Positions 45,769-54,835 of a stretch of DNA of 64,000 nt are shown here, in pieces. The notes under the pieces were generated by a model. It worked only from the letters and a program-made list of their open reading frames with translations. It did not search any database and was not told the DNA's origin. Within the stretch, counting starts at the first letter, position 1, and every line of letters starts with the position of its first letter. This DNA is from Mesorhizobium sp. LMG 17147 (GTDB lineage Bacteria > Pseudomonadota > Alphaproteobacteria > Rhizobiales > Rhizobiaceae): assembly GCF_024297145.1 (NCBI RefSeq), contig NZ_JANCTC010000007.1:124001-188000 (forward strand), written 5' to 3'. The translations under genes were made by a program, and so were the position numbers.

Positions 45769-45782
45769 GATTCATATGAATC
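45769..45782. promoter_or_regulatory. 14-bp palindrome GATTCATATGAATC, probable RpiR-type operator
   Basis: A perfect palindrome in the 96-bp divergent region between the BKACE gene and the RpiR-family regulator gene. RpiR proteins are known to bind GAAT-N-ATTC-like inverted repeats, so this is the likely operator for both directions. Confidence 0.6.
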
Positions 45783-45842
45783 AATCTTTGATCACACTGA
45801 AACAGACGTTGCAATCGCTGGTCTGGCGAGCTAGCAATATCC

Positions 45843-46748
45843 ATGGACCAGGAAGAGCTTGCTGGACAGATCGTCACTGCATTCGACGGCATGTCGGCGC
45901 AGCTTCGGTCCGCCGCGCGCTATGTCCTTGATAAGCCGTATGATGTCGCGCTGTTGTCCATGCGCGAGCAGGCCCGGCACGCAGGAGTGCAGCCGGCGAC
46001 GATGACGCGGCTGGCCCAGCATCTCGGCCTTGATGGCTACGAGGCGGTACGCGATATCTACGCCGCCGCGATCCGGGACGGCGAAATCGGTTTCGCCGGC
46101 AAGGCGGGCCTTCAGGTCGCCAGCCAAAAGCTCAAGGGCGACCACGCGCTGGCGGCCGATATTCTGGATTCGATTTCCAGCCAGCTTGCCCATCTCGCGG
46201 AAGGCAGGTCGATCGACCGTCTGGTTGAGACGGCCAGGGCGCTGAGTGCGGCAAGGCGCGTCTATTGCCTCGGCTTGCGCTCGAGCCACGCAGTGGCCTG
46301 GCATCTGCATTACATCCTGTCGCTGATCGGCGAGAAGTCGGTGCTGCTGCACGGCATCGGCGGAACCGATGGCGACGCTCTGGCCCATGCGACCAGGGAC
46401 GACGTGCTGATCGCCGCCAGCGTCCTGCCCTACACGCGCTTCACCATCGAGCTTGTCGAGTACGCTGCCGGCCGCGGCGTACCGGTCATTGCGATCACCG
46501 ACAGCGGGGTAGCGCCCTTGGCGCTGCTTGCCGATCACCTGGTCGTCGTGCCGACCGACAGCCCGTCCTTTTTCCACACCATGACGCCAGCTTTCATCGT
46601 TGCTGAGGTCCTCGGTGCTCTTGTCGCGGGGCAGGCAGGCGAGGGCGCTGTTGAGTCGCTGCGACGTTTCGATGAGCAGGGCGCCGCCCTCAAGACCCAT
46701 CTGAACCAGCGTCCGCCGAAGAAAATGCCCATGAGGGACCGTCGATGA
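45843..46748 (+). CDS. MurR/RpiR-family transcriptional regulator
   Basis: 301 residues. N-terminal HTH_6 domain (LSMREQARHAGVQPATMTRL, then AQHLGLDGYEAVRDIY) and C-terminal SIS domain (ARRVYCLGLRSSHAVAWHLH, VPVIAITDSGVAPLALLAD). SIS domains bind sugar phosphates or related effectors. The stop overlaps the aminotransferase start (ATGA), so regulator and enzyme are co-translated. Confidence 0.93.
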   Translation: MDQEELAGQIVTAFDGMSAQLRSAARYVLDKPYDVALLSMREQARHAGVQPATMTRLAQHLGLDGYEAVRDIYAAAIRDGEIGFAGKAGLQVASQKLKGDHALAADILDSISSQLAHLAEGRSIDRLVETARALSAARRVYCLGLRSSHAVAWHLHYILSLIGEKSVLLHGIGGTDGDALAHATRDDVLIAASVLPYTRFTIELVEYAAGRGVPVIAITDSGVAPLALLADHLVVVPTDSPSFFHTMTPAFIVAEVLGALVAGQAGEGAVESLRRFDEQGAALKTHLNQRPPKKMPMRDRR

Positions 46749-48076
46749 CACACATTCTTCATCGAACCATCCACTCGACGCTGCCGGTCGCCGCTCGCGG
46801 CCAAGGCATCGAACTGTTCGATGCCGAGGGCAAGTCCTATATCGACGCGTCGGGCGGCGCCGCGGTGTCCTGCCTCGGCCACAGCCATCCCGACGTGATC
46901 GCTGCACTGCACAACCAGCTTGACCGCATCGCCTACGCCCACACCAGCTTCTTCACCACCGAGGTGGCGGAGCGCTTGGCGGATCGGCTGGTCGAGGACG
47001 CGCCGAAAGGGTTGGACCACGTCTATCTGGTCAGCGGCGGCTCGGAGGCGGTCGAGGCCGCGCTCAAGATGGCCAGGCAGTATTTCGTCGAGAAAGGGGA
47101 GCCGCAACGGCGCCATCTCATCGCACGCCGGCAGAGCTATCACGGCAATACGCTCGGCGCTCTCGCCACCGGCGGCAACGAATGGCGGCGCGCCCAGTTC
47201 AGGCCGTTGCTGATCGAGACCCACCATGTCGACCCCTGTTACGCCTATCGCTATCAAAAGCATGGCGAAAGCGACGAAGCCTATGCGGCGCGCGCCGCCC
47301 AGCAGCTCGAAGACAAGATCCTTGAACTCGGCCCGGACGAGGTCATCGCCTTTGTCGCCGAGCCGGTGGTGGGTGCCACGCTCGGCGCCGTGCCGTCGGT
47401 CCCCGATTATTTCAAGCACATTCGCGCGATCTGCGACCGCTACGGCGTGCTGCTCATTCTCGACGAAGTGATGTGCGGCATGGGCCGTACCGGCACGCTG
47501 CATGCGTGCGAGCAGGACGGCATCGCTCCCGACCTGCTGACCATCGCCAAGGGGCTCGGCGGTGGCTACCAGCCGATAGGCGCGGTGCTGCTTGGCCGGC
47601 ATATCTTCGACGCCTTTGCCCAGGGCTCAGGCTTCTTCCAGCATGGACATACCTATATGGGGCATCCAATGGCGGCGGCGGCTGGCCTCGCCGTGCAGGA
47701 GGTCATCCGGCGCGACCGCCTGCTCGACAACGTCAGTGCAATGGGCGCGCAGCTCGACGAGCGCCTGCACCAGCGCTTTGATAATCACCATCACGTCGGC
47801 GACATTCGCGGACGAGGTCTGTTCAGGGGAATCGAGCTGGTGGTCGATCGCGCCAGCAAGGAACCGTTCGACCAGAGATTTGAACTCAACGCTCGCATCA
47901 AGCGCGAAGCAATGGCCCGCGGCCTGATGATTTATCCGATGGCCGGGACGATTGACGGTGTGCGGGGCGTTCATGTGCTTGTGGCGCCGCCTTTCATCAT
48001 TTCCAGACAGGATATCGATCGGATCGTCGAACGGCTCGGTGAGGCGATCGACGCTGCGATCGCTTCAGCGGCCTGA
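46745..48076 (+). CDS. Class III PLP-dependent aminotransferase
   Basis: 443 residues. Omega-transaminase fold: GAAVSCLGHSHPDVIAAL, GSEAVEAALKMARQYFVE, SYHGNTLGALATGG, catalytic Lys in LTIAKGLGGGYQPIG, HGHTYMGHPMAAAAGLAVQE. It removes an amino group from an omega- or beta-amino acid, giving a keto acid or semialdehyde. Between its regulator and a TAXI transporter; the BKACE upstream could use its product. Confidence 0.93.
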   Translation: MTHILHRTIHSTLPVAARGQGIELFDAEGKSYIDASGGAAVSCLGHSHPDVIAALHNQLDRIAYAHTSFFTTEVAERLADRLVEDAPKGLDHVYLVSGGSEAVEAALKMARQYFVEKGEPQRRHLIARRQSYHGNTLGALATGGNEWRRAQFRPLLIETHHVDPCYAYRYQKHGESDEAYAARAAQQLEDKILELGPDEVIAFVAEPVVGATLGAVPSVPDYFKHIRAICDRYGVLLILDEVMCGMGRTGTLHACEQDGIAPDLLTIAKGLGGGYQPIGAVLLGRHIFDAFAQGSGFFQHGHTYMGHPMAAAAGLAVQEVIRRDRLLDNVSAMGAQLDERLHQRFDNHHHVGDIRGRGLFRGIELVVDRASKEPFDQRFELNARIKREAMARGLMIYPMAGTIDGVRGVHVLVAPPFIISRQDIDRIVERLGEAIDAAIASAA

Positions 48077-48157
48077 CCCGCGCGACGCGGACCGCCTCAA
48101 TCAGTTCCAACGCGTCATCGGCGATGGGCCGGGACATCCACCAGAGAGGTAGCAACC

Positions 48158-49123
48158 ATGTACAGTTCGATGAAAACCCTGATCGGCGCGGCGGCTTGCA
48201 TGCTGCTGGCGCTGCCGTCCGTCGGAGCCGAGCAGCGCTTCGTCACGGTCGGCACCGGCGGGGTCACCGGCGTCTACTATGCTGTCGGCGGCGCCATTTG
48301 CCGGCTGATGAACAAGGACCGGCAGAAAACCGGCATCCGATGCTCGACGGAGTCGACCGGCGGTTCGGTCTTCAACGTCAACTCCATCCAGACAGGGGAC
48401 CTCGATTTCGGCTTGACCCAATCGGACGTCCAGTACCAGGCCTATGAGGGGACCGGAAATTTCGACGGCAAGCCGTTCAAGGATCTGCGGGCCGTCTTCT
48501 CCGTCCATCCCGAGCCGTTTACCGTGCTGGCGCGGCCCGATGCCGGCGTCACCAAATTCGAGGACTTCAAAGGCAAACGCTTCAACGTCGGCAACCCCGG
48601 GTCAGGCACCCGCTCGTCGATGGAGGAGTTGCTGAAGCAGATGGGCTGGACGCTCGGCGATTTCTCGCTTGCCGCGGAGCTGAAGGCGGATGAGCAGGGC
48701 AGCGCGCTGTGCGACAACAAGATCGACGGTTTCTTCTACGGCGTTGGTCATCCTTCCGCCGCGATCCAGGATCCGACCACGGCCTGCGGCGCCAAACTCA
48801 TCCCGCTGACCGGTCCGGCAGTGGACGCGCTGTTGGCAGCTCATCCGTACTATTCAGTCGCCACCATCAAGGGTGGCATGTACGCCAACAACCCGGACGA
48901 CGTGAAGACATTCGGCGTCCGCGCCACCGTGGTGACGAATGCCAGTACCCCCGATGAGGTGGTCTACGAGTTGGTGAAGTCGGTCTTCGAAAATTTCGAC
49001 GACTTCAAGAAACTGCATCCGGCTTTCGCCAATCTCGATCCCAAGGAGATGATCAAGACCGGTCTGTCGGCGCCAATGCATCCGGGCGCGGAGCGCTATT
49101 ACAAGGAGAAGGGCTGGCTCTGA
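48158..49123 (+). CDS. TRAP transporter TAXI-type substrate-binding protein
   Basis: 321 residues. Signal peptide ([20 protein letters not shown]), then TAXI motifs [55 protein letters not shown] and [18 protein letters not shown] proteins in alphaproteobacteria bind amino acids such as glutamate or related compounds. AGAGAGG precedes the start. A 12-bp hairpin follows the stop. Confidence 0.93.
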   Translation: MYSSMKTLIGAAACMLLALPSVGAEQRFVTVGTGGVTGVYYAVGGAICRLMNKDRQKTGIRCSTESTGGSVFNVNSIQTGDLDFGLTQSDVQYQAYEGTGNFDGKPFKDLRAVFSVHPEPFTVLARPDAGVTKFEDFKGKRFNVGNPGSGTRSSMEELLKQMGWTLGDFSLAAELKADEQGSALCDNKIDGFFYGVGHPSAAIQDPTTACGAKLIPLTGPAVDALLAAHPYYSVATIKGGMYANNPDDVKTFGVRATVVTNASTPDEVVYELVKSVFENFDDFKKLHPAFANLDPKEMIKTGLSAPMHPGAERYYKEKGWL

Positions 49124-49131
49124 GGCCTTCA

Positions 49132-49158
49132 ATGCGAGGCGCCAAGGGCGCCTCGCAT
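49132..49158. terminator. Stem-loop after the TAXI gene
   Basis: ATGCGAGGCGCC and GGCGCCTCGCAT form a perfect 12-bp stem with loop AAG, nine bases after the stop and 21 bases before the permease start. No T-run follows, so it is more likely an mRNA stabiliser or attenuator than a full terminator. Confidence 0.65.
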
Positions 49159-49179
49159 CGCAGATAATTGTGGGGAACG

Positions 49180-51780
49180 ATGACAGATCAAAGCCAGCGG
49201 GCGGCAGCGCCTGACCAACCCGTTATCGACATCGACAAGCTCAGCGAGATCGTCGCGGAAGCCGACACCGGTGGGCGCAAGCCGACCGGCCGCACCGCGA
49301 AGCTGATCCTCGGCGTATCGCTTGCATGGTCGCTGTTCCAGCTCTGGTATGCCTCGCCCCTTCCGTTCATGCTCAATTTCGGCGTTGTCAGCGACGGCAT
49401 CGCCCGCTCCATCCATCTGGCCTTCGCCCTGTTTCTGGCGATGCTGACGTTTCCGGCCTTCAAGACCTCATCGCGCAGCCGGGTGCCGCTACCCGACTGG
49501 GTGCTAGGCATCGCCGGGGCGGCGTCCGCCCTCTATCTGCTGGTGTTTTATAGCGATATCGCCCACCGGCCGGGTCTTCCCACTACAGCTGACCTGGTCG
49601 TATCGATCGCCGGCGTCCTCATCCTGCTCGAGGCCGCCCGTCGCGCCGTCGGGCCTGCCATCACTGTCATCGCGACGATCATGCTGATCTATATTTTCGC
49701 CGGGCCTCACCTTCCTGGCCTGCTCGGCCACAAGGGCGCGACGTTATCGCGCGCAGCCTCGCAGATGTGGCTGACGTCCGAGGGGGTGTTCGGTGTCGCC
49801 CTCGGTGTGTCCACCAATGTCGTCTTCATGTTCGTTCTGTTCGGAACATTGCTGGAGCGCGCCGGCGCCGGCGGCTTTTTCATCCAGCTTGCCTTCTCGC
49901 TGCTCGGCAAATACCGCGGCGGTCCGGCCAAGGCCGGTGTCGTGGCTTCCGGCCTGACCGGCATGATTTCCGGCTCTTCGATCGCCAATGTCGTGACCAC
50001 CGGAACCTTCACTATCCCGCTGATGCGGCGGGTCGGATATTCTGCGGTGAAGGCGGGCGCCATCGAATGCGCGGCCGGCGTCAATGGTCAGCTGATGCCT
50101 CCTGTGATGGGCGCCGCCGCGTTCCTGATCGCGGAATACGTCGGCATCTCCTATGCCGAGGTGGTCAAGCACGCCTTCTATCCGGCGCTGCTGACCTATG
50201 GATCGTTGTTCTACATCGTCGATATCGAGGCGATGAAGACAGGGATGAAGGGCCTGCCGTCACGCCGCATGCGCTCCGCCTTTCAGGGTGCGCTGCGCGG
50301 GCTGATGGGCATATGCGGCTTCATCGTCCTCGCAGGGCTTGTCTATTACGGCATTGGCTGGACGAAGATCGTTTTCGGCGCGGCCGCGACCTGGATGATC
50401 ACTGCCGCGCTGATCGCCGTTTACATCGGCCTTGTCGCCTACCGGGCGCGCTATCCCGACCTGCCGCTCGAGGATCTGGAGGGCGAGATCGTCAGGATTC
50501 CGCACTTCGGCGAGACGGCGCGCACCGGATTGCATTTTCTGCTGCCAGTGATCCTGCTGATCTGGTGCCTGATGGTGGAGGAGCTGTCGCCGGGCCTCTC
50601 GGCATTCTGGGGCGTTGTCGCCCTGATGGCGCTGATCGTCACGCAACGGCCGCTCACCGCCTTTTTCCGCAAGGACCAAGCGCTGGCACGGCATTGGCTT
50701 CACGGTTTCGACGATCTGGTCGGTGGCCTGTCCGCCGCTGCGCGCAACATGACGACGGTCGGCATTGCCACTGCGACGGCCGGCATCATCGTCGGCACGG
50801 TCCTGCTCACCGGCATCGGGCTGGTGATGACCGAGCTCGTCGAATTCATCTCGGGCGGGAGCTTCATCGTCATGCTTTTGTTCACCGCGGTGATCTGCAT
50901 CATTCTCGGCATGGGCATGCCGACTACCGCGAGCTATGTCGTCGTCGCCACCTTGATGGCGCCGGTCATCGTCGATTTGGCGGCGCAGAACGATCTTGCC
51001 GTGCCGCTGGTCGCCGTCCACATGTTCGTTTTCTATTTCGGGCTGATGGCGGACGTGACGCCGCCGGTGGGGCTGGCGGCTTATGCTGCTGCCGCAATTT
51101 CCGGCGCCGATCCGGTGAAGACCGGGATTCAGGGTTTCAAGTACGAGATCCGTACCGGCCTCTTGCCGTTCATCTTCATCTTCAACACCGGGCTGCTGAT
51201 GATAGATCTCGAAGGGCCGTTCGACTTCGTGGCGATGGTGGTCACATCGACGCTGGCCATGGTCTCGTTTGTAGCAGCGACGCAGAATTGGATGCTCGTG
51301 CGCAACCGCTGGTACGAGACGATTGCGTTGCTTCTGGCCTGTTTCATCTTGTTCAGACCGGGATTGTTGCTCGATCAGGTGAGCGAACCTTATCGGGCAG
51401 TGCCTGCCTCCGAACTCGGCCGTATCGTCGACGAGACAGCCGAAGGCGGAGCGGTTCGCCTGCGCCTGACGACGCTGAACCTCAACGGCGATGAGATATC
51501 GAAGCTGGTCCGGCTACAACTCGGGCCCGCAAATTCATCGGCCGAACGCCTGAAGGCTGTGGGGCTGGACGTCAGCGCGCTCGGCGACAGCGTGACGGTC
51601 GGCGTGGTGCGACTGGGCAGCCAGGCGGCCAAATTCGGCCTGCAGCCCGGCGACGAAATCAACCAGGTGCTAGTGCCCGCGGAGCGGCCGTCGCGCTATT
51701 GGTTCGCGGTTCCAGCCCTGCTGTTGCTCGGTCTCGTCTTCTGGGTTCAGAAGCGGCGAAGGCGGACAGTCGGCCCGTAA
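49180..51780 (+). CDS. TRAP transporter fused permease (DctQM) with PDZ-like tail
   Basis: 866 residues from ATG 49180 (GGGGA upstream). About 18 or so membrane helices. Fused small and large TRAP subunits, typical of TAXI systems: GVVASGLTGMISGSSIANVV, GAIECAAGVNGQLMPPVMGA, LGMGMPTTASYVVVATLMAP, LMADVTPPVGLAAYAAAAI. After about residue 720 there is a soluble DUF3394-like segment with a PDZ-like core (GSQAAKFGLQPGDEINQVL) and a last membrane helix. It imports the TAXI ligand driven by a cation gradient. Confidence 0.93.
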   Translation: MTDQSQRAAAPDQPVIDIDKLSEIVAEADTGGRKPTGRTAKLILGVSLAWSLFQLWYASPLPFMLNFGVVSDGIARSIHLAFALFLAMLTFPAFKTSSRSRVPLPDWVLGIAGAASALYLLVFYSDIAHRPGLPTTADLVVSIAGVLILLEAARRAVGPAITVIATIMLIYIFAGPHLPGLLGHKGATLSRAASQMWLTSEGVFGVALGVSTNVVFMFVLFGTLLERAGAGGFFIQLAFSLLGKYRGGPAKAGVVASGLTGMISGSSIANVVTTGTFTIPLMRRVGYSAVKAGAIECAAGVNGQLMPPVMGAAAFLIAEYVGISYAEVVKHAFYPALLTYGSLFYIVDIEAMKTGMKGLPSRRMRSAFQGALRGLMGICGFIVLAGLVYYGIGWTKIVFGAAATWMITAALIAVYIGLVAYRARYPDLPLEDLEGEIVRIPHFGETARTGLHFLLPVILLIWCLMVEELSPGLSAFWGVVALMALIVTQRPLTAFFRKDQALARHWLHGFDDLVGGLSAAARNMTTVGIATATAGIIVGTVLLTGIGLVMTELVEFISGGSFIVMLLFTAVICIILGMGMPTTASYVVVATLMAPVIVDLAAQNDLAVPLVAVHMFVFYFGLMADVTPPVGLAAYAAAAISGADPVKTGIQGFKYEIRTGLLPFIFIFNTGLLMIDLEGPFDFVAMVVTSTLAMVSFVAATQNWMLVRNRWYETIALLLACFILFRPGLLLDQVSEPYRAVPASELGRIVDETAEGGAVRLRLTTLNLNGDEISKLVRLQLGPANSSAERLKAVGLDVSALGDSVTVGVVRLGSQAAKFGLQPGDEINQVLVPAERPSRYWFAVPALLLLGLVFWVQKRRRRTVGP

Positions 51781-51810
51781 GCGTCTTGTGAGCGGAAGAG
51801 GCTCGCCAGC

Positions 51811-52773
51811 ATGTCAGTAACAAGAGAACCAAACGGCGCCGCGGAACCGGCTAATGCGGAAATGCGCATGACGACGCGCGACCGCCCCTTCGAACCCGTC
51901 GACTACGGGCTTTACGCGCTGACGGTCATTGCCTGGAGCGCATCGTGGTTCGCGATCGAACTTCAGGTCGGCAGCGGCGTGTCGAACGAGGTCAATCTGG
52001 TCTGGCGCTTCGCCATCGCCACGCTGCTGATGTTTGCCTGGGCGGCTTTTTCCGGTCGGCGGCTCCGCTTTCCGATCACCGATCATTTGCGCTTTGCTGT
52101 GCTTGGCATCCTCATCTTCTCGTCGAACTTCCTGTTTTTCTATTATGGCGCCGGCTATCTCGTCAGCGGCTTGCTCTCGGTCGTCTTCTCGCTCGCCTCG
52201 GTCATCAACATGCTGCTCGGTGCCTTGGTCATCGGCGAGCGCCCGGCGCCGCGCATTCTCGCCGGCGGCGTCATCGGCTTCGCCGGCATAGCGCTGATGT
52301 TCTTCCCCGAAATCGCTGCCAACGGGCTTTCCGGCGGCACGTTGGTGGGCCTTCTTCTGTGCCTCTGCGGCACCCTGAGCTTCTGCGCCGGCAATCTCGT
52401 CTCCGTCGCAAACCAGCGCCGCGACCTGCCGCTCGTTTCAACCAACGCCTGGGGCATGCTCTACGGCACTTTGTGGTCGGCGTTCCTGGCCTTCCTGCTC
52501 GGTGAGCCGTTCGTGTTCGCGACGACCGCCTCTTATATCGGCTCGCTGGTCTTCCTCGCCGTCATATCGACGGTCGTGGCTTTCGCCGCCTACCTGACGC
52601 TGCTCGGACGCATTGGCGGCGCCCGCGCCGGTTATGCGACCGTCATATTTCCCGTCTTTGCGCTTTTGATCTCCACGGCGCTGGAAGGCTATGCCTGGAC
52701 TGCGTATGCGATCATCGGGCTCGTCCTCGTCGCCGCCGGAAACGTCCTGGTCATTCGAGGAGGACGACGCTGA
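51811..52773 (+). CDS. EamA-family (DMT) transporter
   Basis: 320 residues with ten predicted membrane helices in two EamA repeats (VNLVWRFAIATLLMFAWAAF, SGLLSVVFSLASVINMLLGA, VFLAVISTVVAFAAYLTLLG, FPVFALLISTALEGYAWTAY). DMT exporters of this class move amino acids or metabolites out. It lies 30 bp after the TRAP permease and is probably in the same operon, perhaps relieving overload of the imported compound. Confidence 0.92.
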   Translation: MSVTREPNGAAEPANAEMRMTTRDRPFEPVDYGLYALTVIAWSASWFAIELQVGSGVSNEVNLVWRFAIATLLMFAWAAFSGRRLRFPITDHLRFAVLGILIFSSNFLFFYYGAGYLVSGLLSVVFSLASVINMLLGALVIGERPAPRILAGGVIGFAGIALMFFPEIAANGLSGGTLVGLLLCLCGTLSFCAGNLVSVANQRRDLPLVSTNAWGMLYGTLWSAFLAFLLGEPFVFATTASYIGSLVFLAVISTVVAFAAYLTLLGRIGGARAGYATVIFPVFALLISTALEGYAWTAYAIIGLVLVAAGNVLVIRGGRR

Positions 52774-52898
52774 CGCATGCAATGCCGCTGCGCGTGCCCC
52801 CGCCACATAGGTGCACCGGATAGATGGGGCAGGGCGCCTTCTTCTTCTGTCTGTTTATCCAGCTTGACTCTCTGGGTCGTCAGTTTAGGCTGCGGTCA

Positions 52899-52913
52899 AT
52901 GGGTCAGACCAAT
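52899..52913. promoter_or_regulatory. Imperfect palindrome ATGGGTCAGACCAAT, probable FadR-type operator
   Basis: Six of seven base pairs match around a central A. It fits the TGGT-N3-ACCA pattern recognised by many FadR/PdhR/LldR-type GntR regulators, and lies 35 bp before the FadR-family gene. Autoregulation is the likely role. Confidence 0.55.
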
Positions 52914-52948
52914 GTACCAGGGCGGCCGGTGAGGGGAATTAGACGCGC

Positions 52949-53668
52949 ATGCCGATCCAAGCTGTTGAACCTCGCCGGCTATACCGACAGGTCGCCGATC
53001 AGCTCAGGCAGCTGATCGATGCCGGCGAGTTTTCCGTCGGCGACCGTCTGCCGACCGAGCGGGATCTGGCGGACCAACTCGGAATTTCCCGCCCGACGGT
53101 CCGTGAAGCGCTGATAGCGTTGGAGGTCGAAGGCCGCATACGCATCCGCGTCGGCTCGGGTATCTACGTCACCGATCCGCCGAGCGCCGCCGCCTCCGAA
53201 CCCGAAGTCGAGGAAGGCCCGTTCGAACTGTTGCGCGCGCGCGAATTCGTCGAAGGCGCGATCGCCGCCGAAGCGGCCCTCCATGTCCGGCCTGCAGACA
53301 TCGAACGGCTCGACGACGTGCTGCGCCGGATGGAGGCCATGCGTCACCCCAACAAGATGACCATTGCGCTCGACCGGGAATTCCATACCGCTGTCGCCGG
53401 CATTCTCGAGAACGCGGTGCTGGTGCGGTTCATCGGCGAGCTTTTCGACCAGCGCATGAACCCGTACTTCGAACGCCTGTCGATCTATTTCGAGACCAGC
53501 GATTCCTGGCAGGTCGCGGCAAGGGAACATCGTGCCGTGCGCGATGCAATTGCCGCGCGCGACCCCGAGCGGGCCAAGGCCGCCATGCAGCAGCATCTGC
53601 GCCAGTCGCAAATCAGATTCTCACGCAATTTCGATGAGAGAGCCGCAGCCAAGGAGGTTGCGGAATAG
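52949..53668 (+). CDS. FadR-subfamily GntR regulator (UxuR-like)
   Basis: 239 residues. Winged helix LPTERDLADQLGISRPTVRE and ALEVEGRIRIRVGSGIYV; FCD domain with metal-site residues DREFHTAVAGILENAVL and REHRAVRDAIAARDPERAK. Upstream of a DctPQM transporter and an L-idonate-dehydrogenase-like gene, which it probably represses until a sugar acid is present. Confidence 0.93.
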   Translation: MPIQAVEPRRLYRQVADQLRQLIDAGEFSVGDRLPTERDLADQLGISRPTVREALIALEVEGRIRIRVGSGIYVTDPPSAAASEPEVEEGPFELLRAREFVEGAIAAEAALHVRPADIERLDDVLRRMEAMRHPNKMTIALDREFHTAVAGILENAVLVRFIGELFDQRMNPYFERLSIYFETSDSWQVAAREHRAVRDAIAARDPERAKAAMQQHLRQSQIRFSRNFDERAAAKEVAE

Positions 53669-53719
53669 CAGTTGGCCTGGGGGAGATCCGGCCGTCAAAT
53701 TCAACCAGGGAGGAATTAG

Positions 53720-54694
53720 ATGCTGAGAAAATACGCAGTTCTGCTCGGTGCGATCGCCGCAATTGCCATACCTATGGCGTCGGCCTCGGCGGAAACGGTC
53801 CTGAAATGGGCACATGTCTACGAGACGACGGAGCCCTTCCACACCGAATCCGTGTGGGCTGCCGACGAAATCAAGAAGCGCACCCAGGGCCGCTATGCCA
53901 TCGACGTCTATCCGGCCTCGCAGCTTGGCAAGGAAGCCGACATCAACCAGGGCCTGATGCTCGGCACCGTCGATATCATCATTTCCGGATCGAGCTTCGC
54001 GGCGCGCGAATATCCACCGATCGGCGTCACCTATTTCCCGTACACTTTCCGCGATGCCGACCATCTCCTGAAATACACCAAAAGCGACGTCTACAAGGCC
54101 CTGACCAAGGGCTATGAGGACAAGACCGGCAATCACATCGTCGCCACCACTTATTACGGGACGCGGCAGACCACCTCGAACCGGCCGATCGCCAAGTGCT
54201 CCGACATGCAGGGCTTGAAGATGCGCGTTCCCGACGTGCCGGCCTATCTGGCCATGCCGCGTGCCTGCGGCGCCAACACGGCGCCGATTGCCTTCGCCGA
54301 GGTCTATCTGGCTCTGCAGAACGGCACGGTCGAGGCCCAGGAGAATCCGCTGACCACGATCGAGGCGAAGAAATTCTACGAGGTGCAGAAGAATATCGTG
54401 CTAACTGGCCATATCGTCGATCATCTCAACACCATCATATCGGCGTCGCGCTGGGCCTCGCTGTCCGACGAGGACAAGAAGATCTTCACCGAGGTGATGC
54501 AGGAGGCTGCCGCCCGCGCGACTGCAAAGATCGTCGCCCGCGAAAAGGAACTGGTGCAGGTATTCAAGGACCGCGGCATCACCGTAACGGATGTCGACCG
54601 TGCCGACTTCGAGAAGAATGTGTTGGAGAAGGTCACCTTCGAGGAGTTCGGGTACAACAAGGCCGATTGGGAAGCGATCCGCGCTATCAAGTAG
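53720..54694 (+). CDS. dctP: TRAP transporter DctP-type substrate-binding protein
   Basis: 324 residues. Signal peptide (VLLGAIAAIAIPMASASAET), then DctP fold: LKWAHVYETTEPFHTESVWA, YPASQLGKEADINQGLMLGT, the conserved Arg of LKMRVPDVPAYLAM, which binds carboxylates, and EAQENPLTTIEAKKFYEVQK. GGGAGGAATTAG precedes the start. Neighbouring idonate dehydrogenase suggests a sugar acid ligand. Two hairpins follow. Confidence 0.93.
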   Translation: MLRKYAVLLGAIAAIAIPMASASAETVLKWAHVYETTEPFHTESVWAADEIKKRTQGRYAIDVYPASQLGKEADINQGLMLGTVDIIISGSSFAAREYPPIGVTYFPYTFRDADHLLKYTKSDVYKALTKGYEDKTGNHIVATTYYGTRQTTSNRPIAKCSDMQGLKMRVPDVPAYLAMPRACGANTAPIAFAEVYLALQNGTVEAQENPLTTIEAKKFYEVQKNIVLTGHIVDHLNTIISASRWASLSDEDKKIFTEVMQEAAARATAKIVAREKELVQVFKDRGITVTDVDRADFEKNVLEKVTFEEFGYNKADWEAIRAIK

Positions 54695-54726
54695 AGCAGG
54701 GAAACTGGATGCTCAAGCAAGAGGAT

Positions 54727-54791
54727 AGAGCGGCAATCGGATTCGCCGCTTTAACCTGCCCATCCGTCCGGCTTCAAATTGCGCCGGACGG
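54727..54791. terminator. Two stem-loops between dctP and dctQ
   Basis: First: AGAGCGGC and GCCGCTTT at 54727-54752 (8 bp, one G-T, 10-nt loop). Second: CCGTCCGGC and GCCGGACGG at 54764-54791 (perfect 9 bp, 10-nt loop). The region between the genes is 141 bp and has no other content. Likely attenuation or stabilisation of the dctP transcript. Confidence 0.6.
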
Positions 54792-54835
54792 CCTTCCAAT
54801 CCTTGATGATCCACCAGCTTCGGGAGTGCGCGCGA

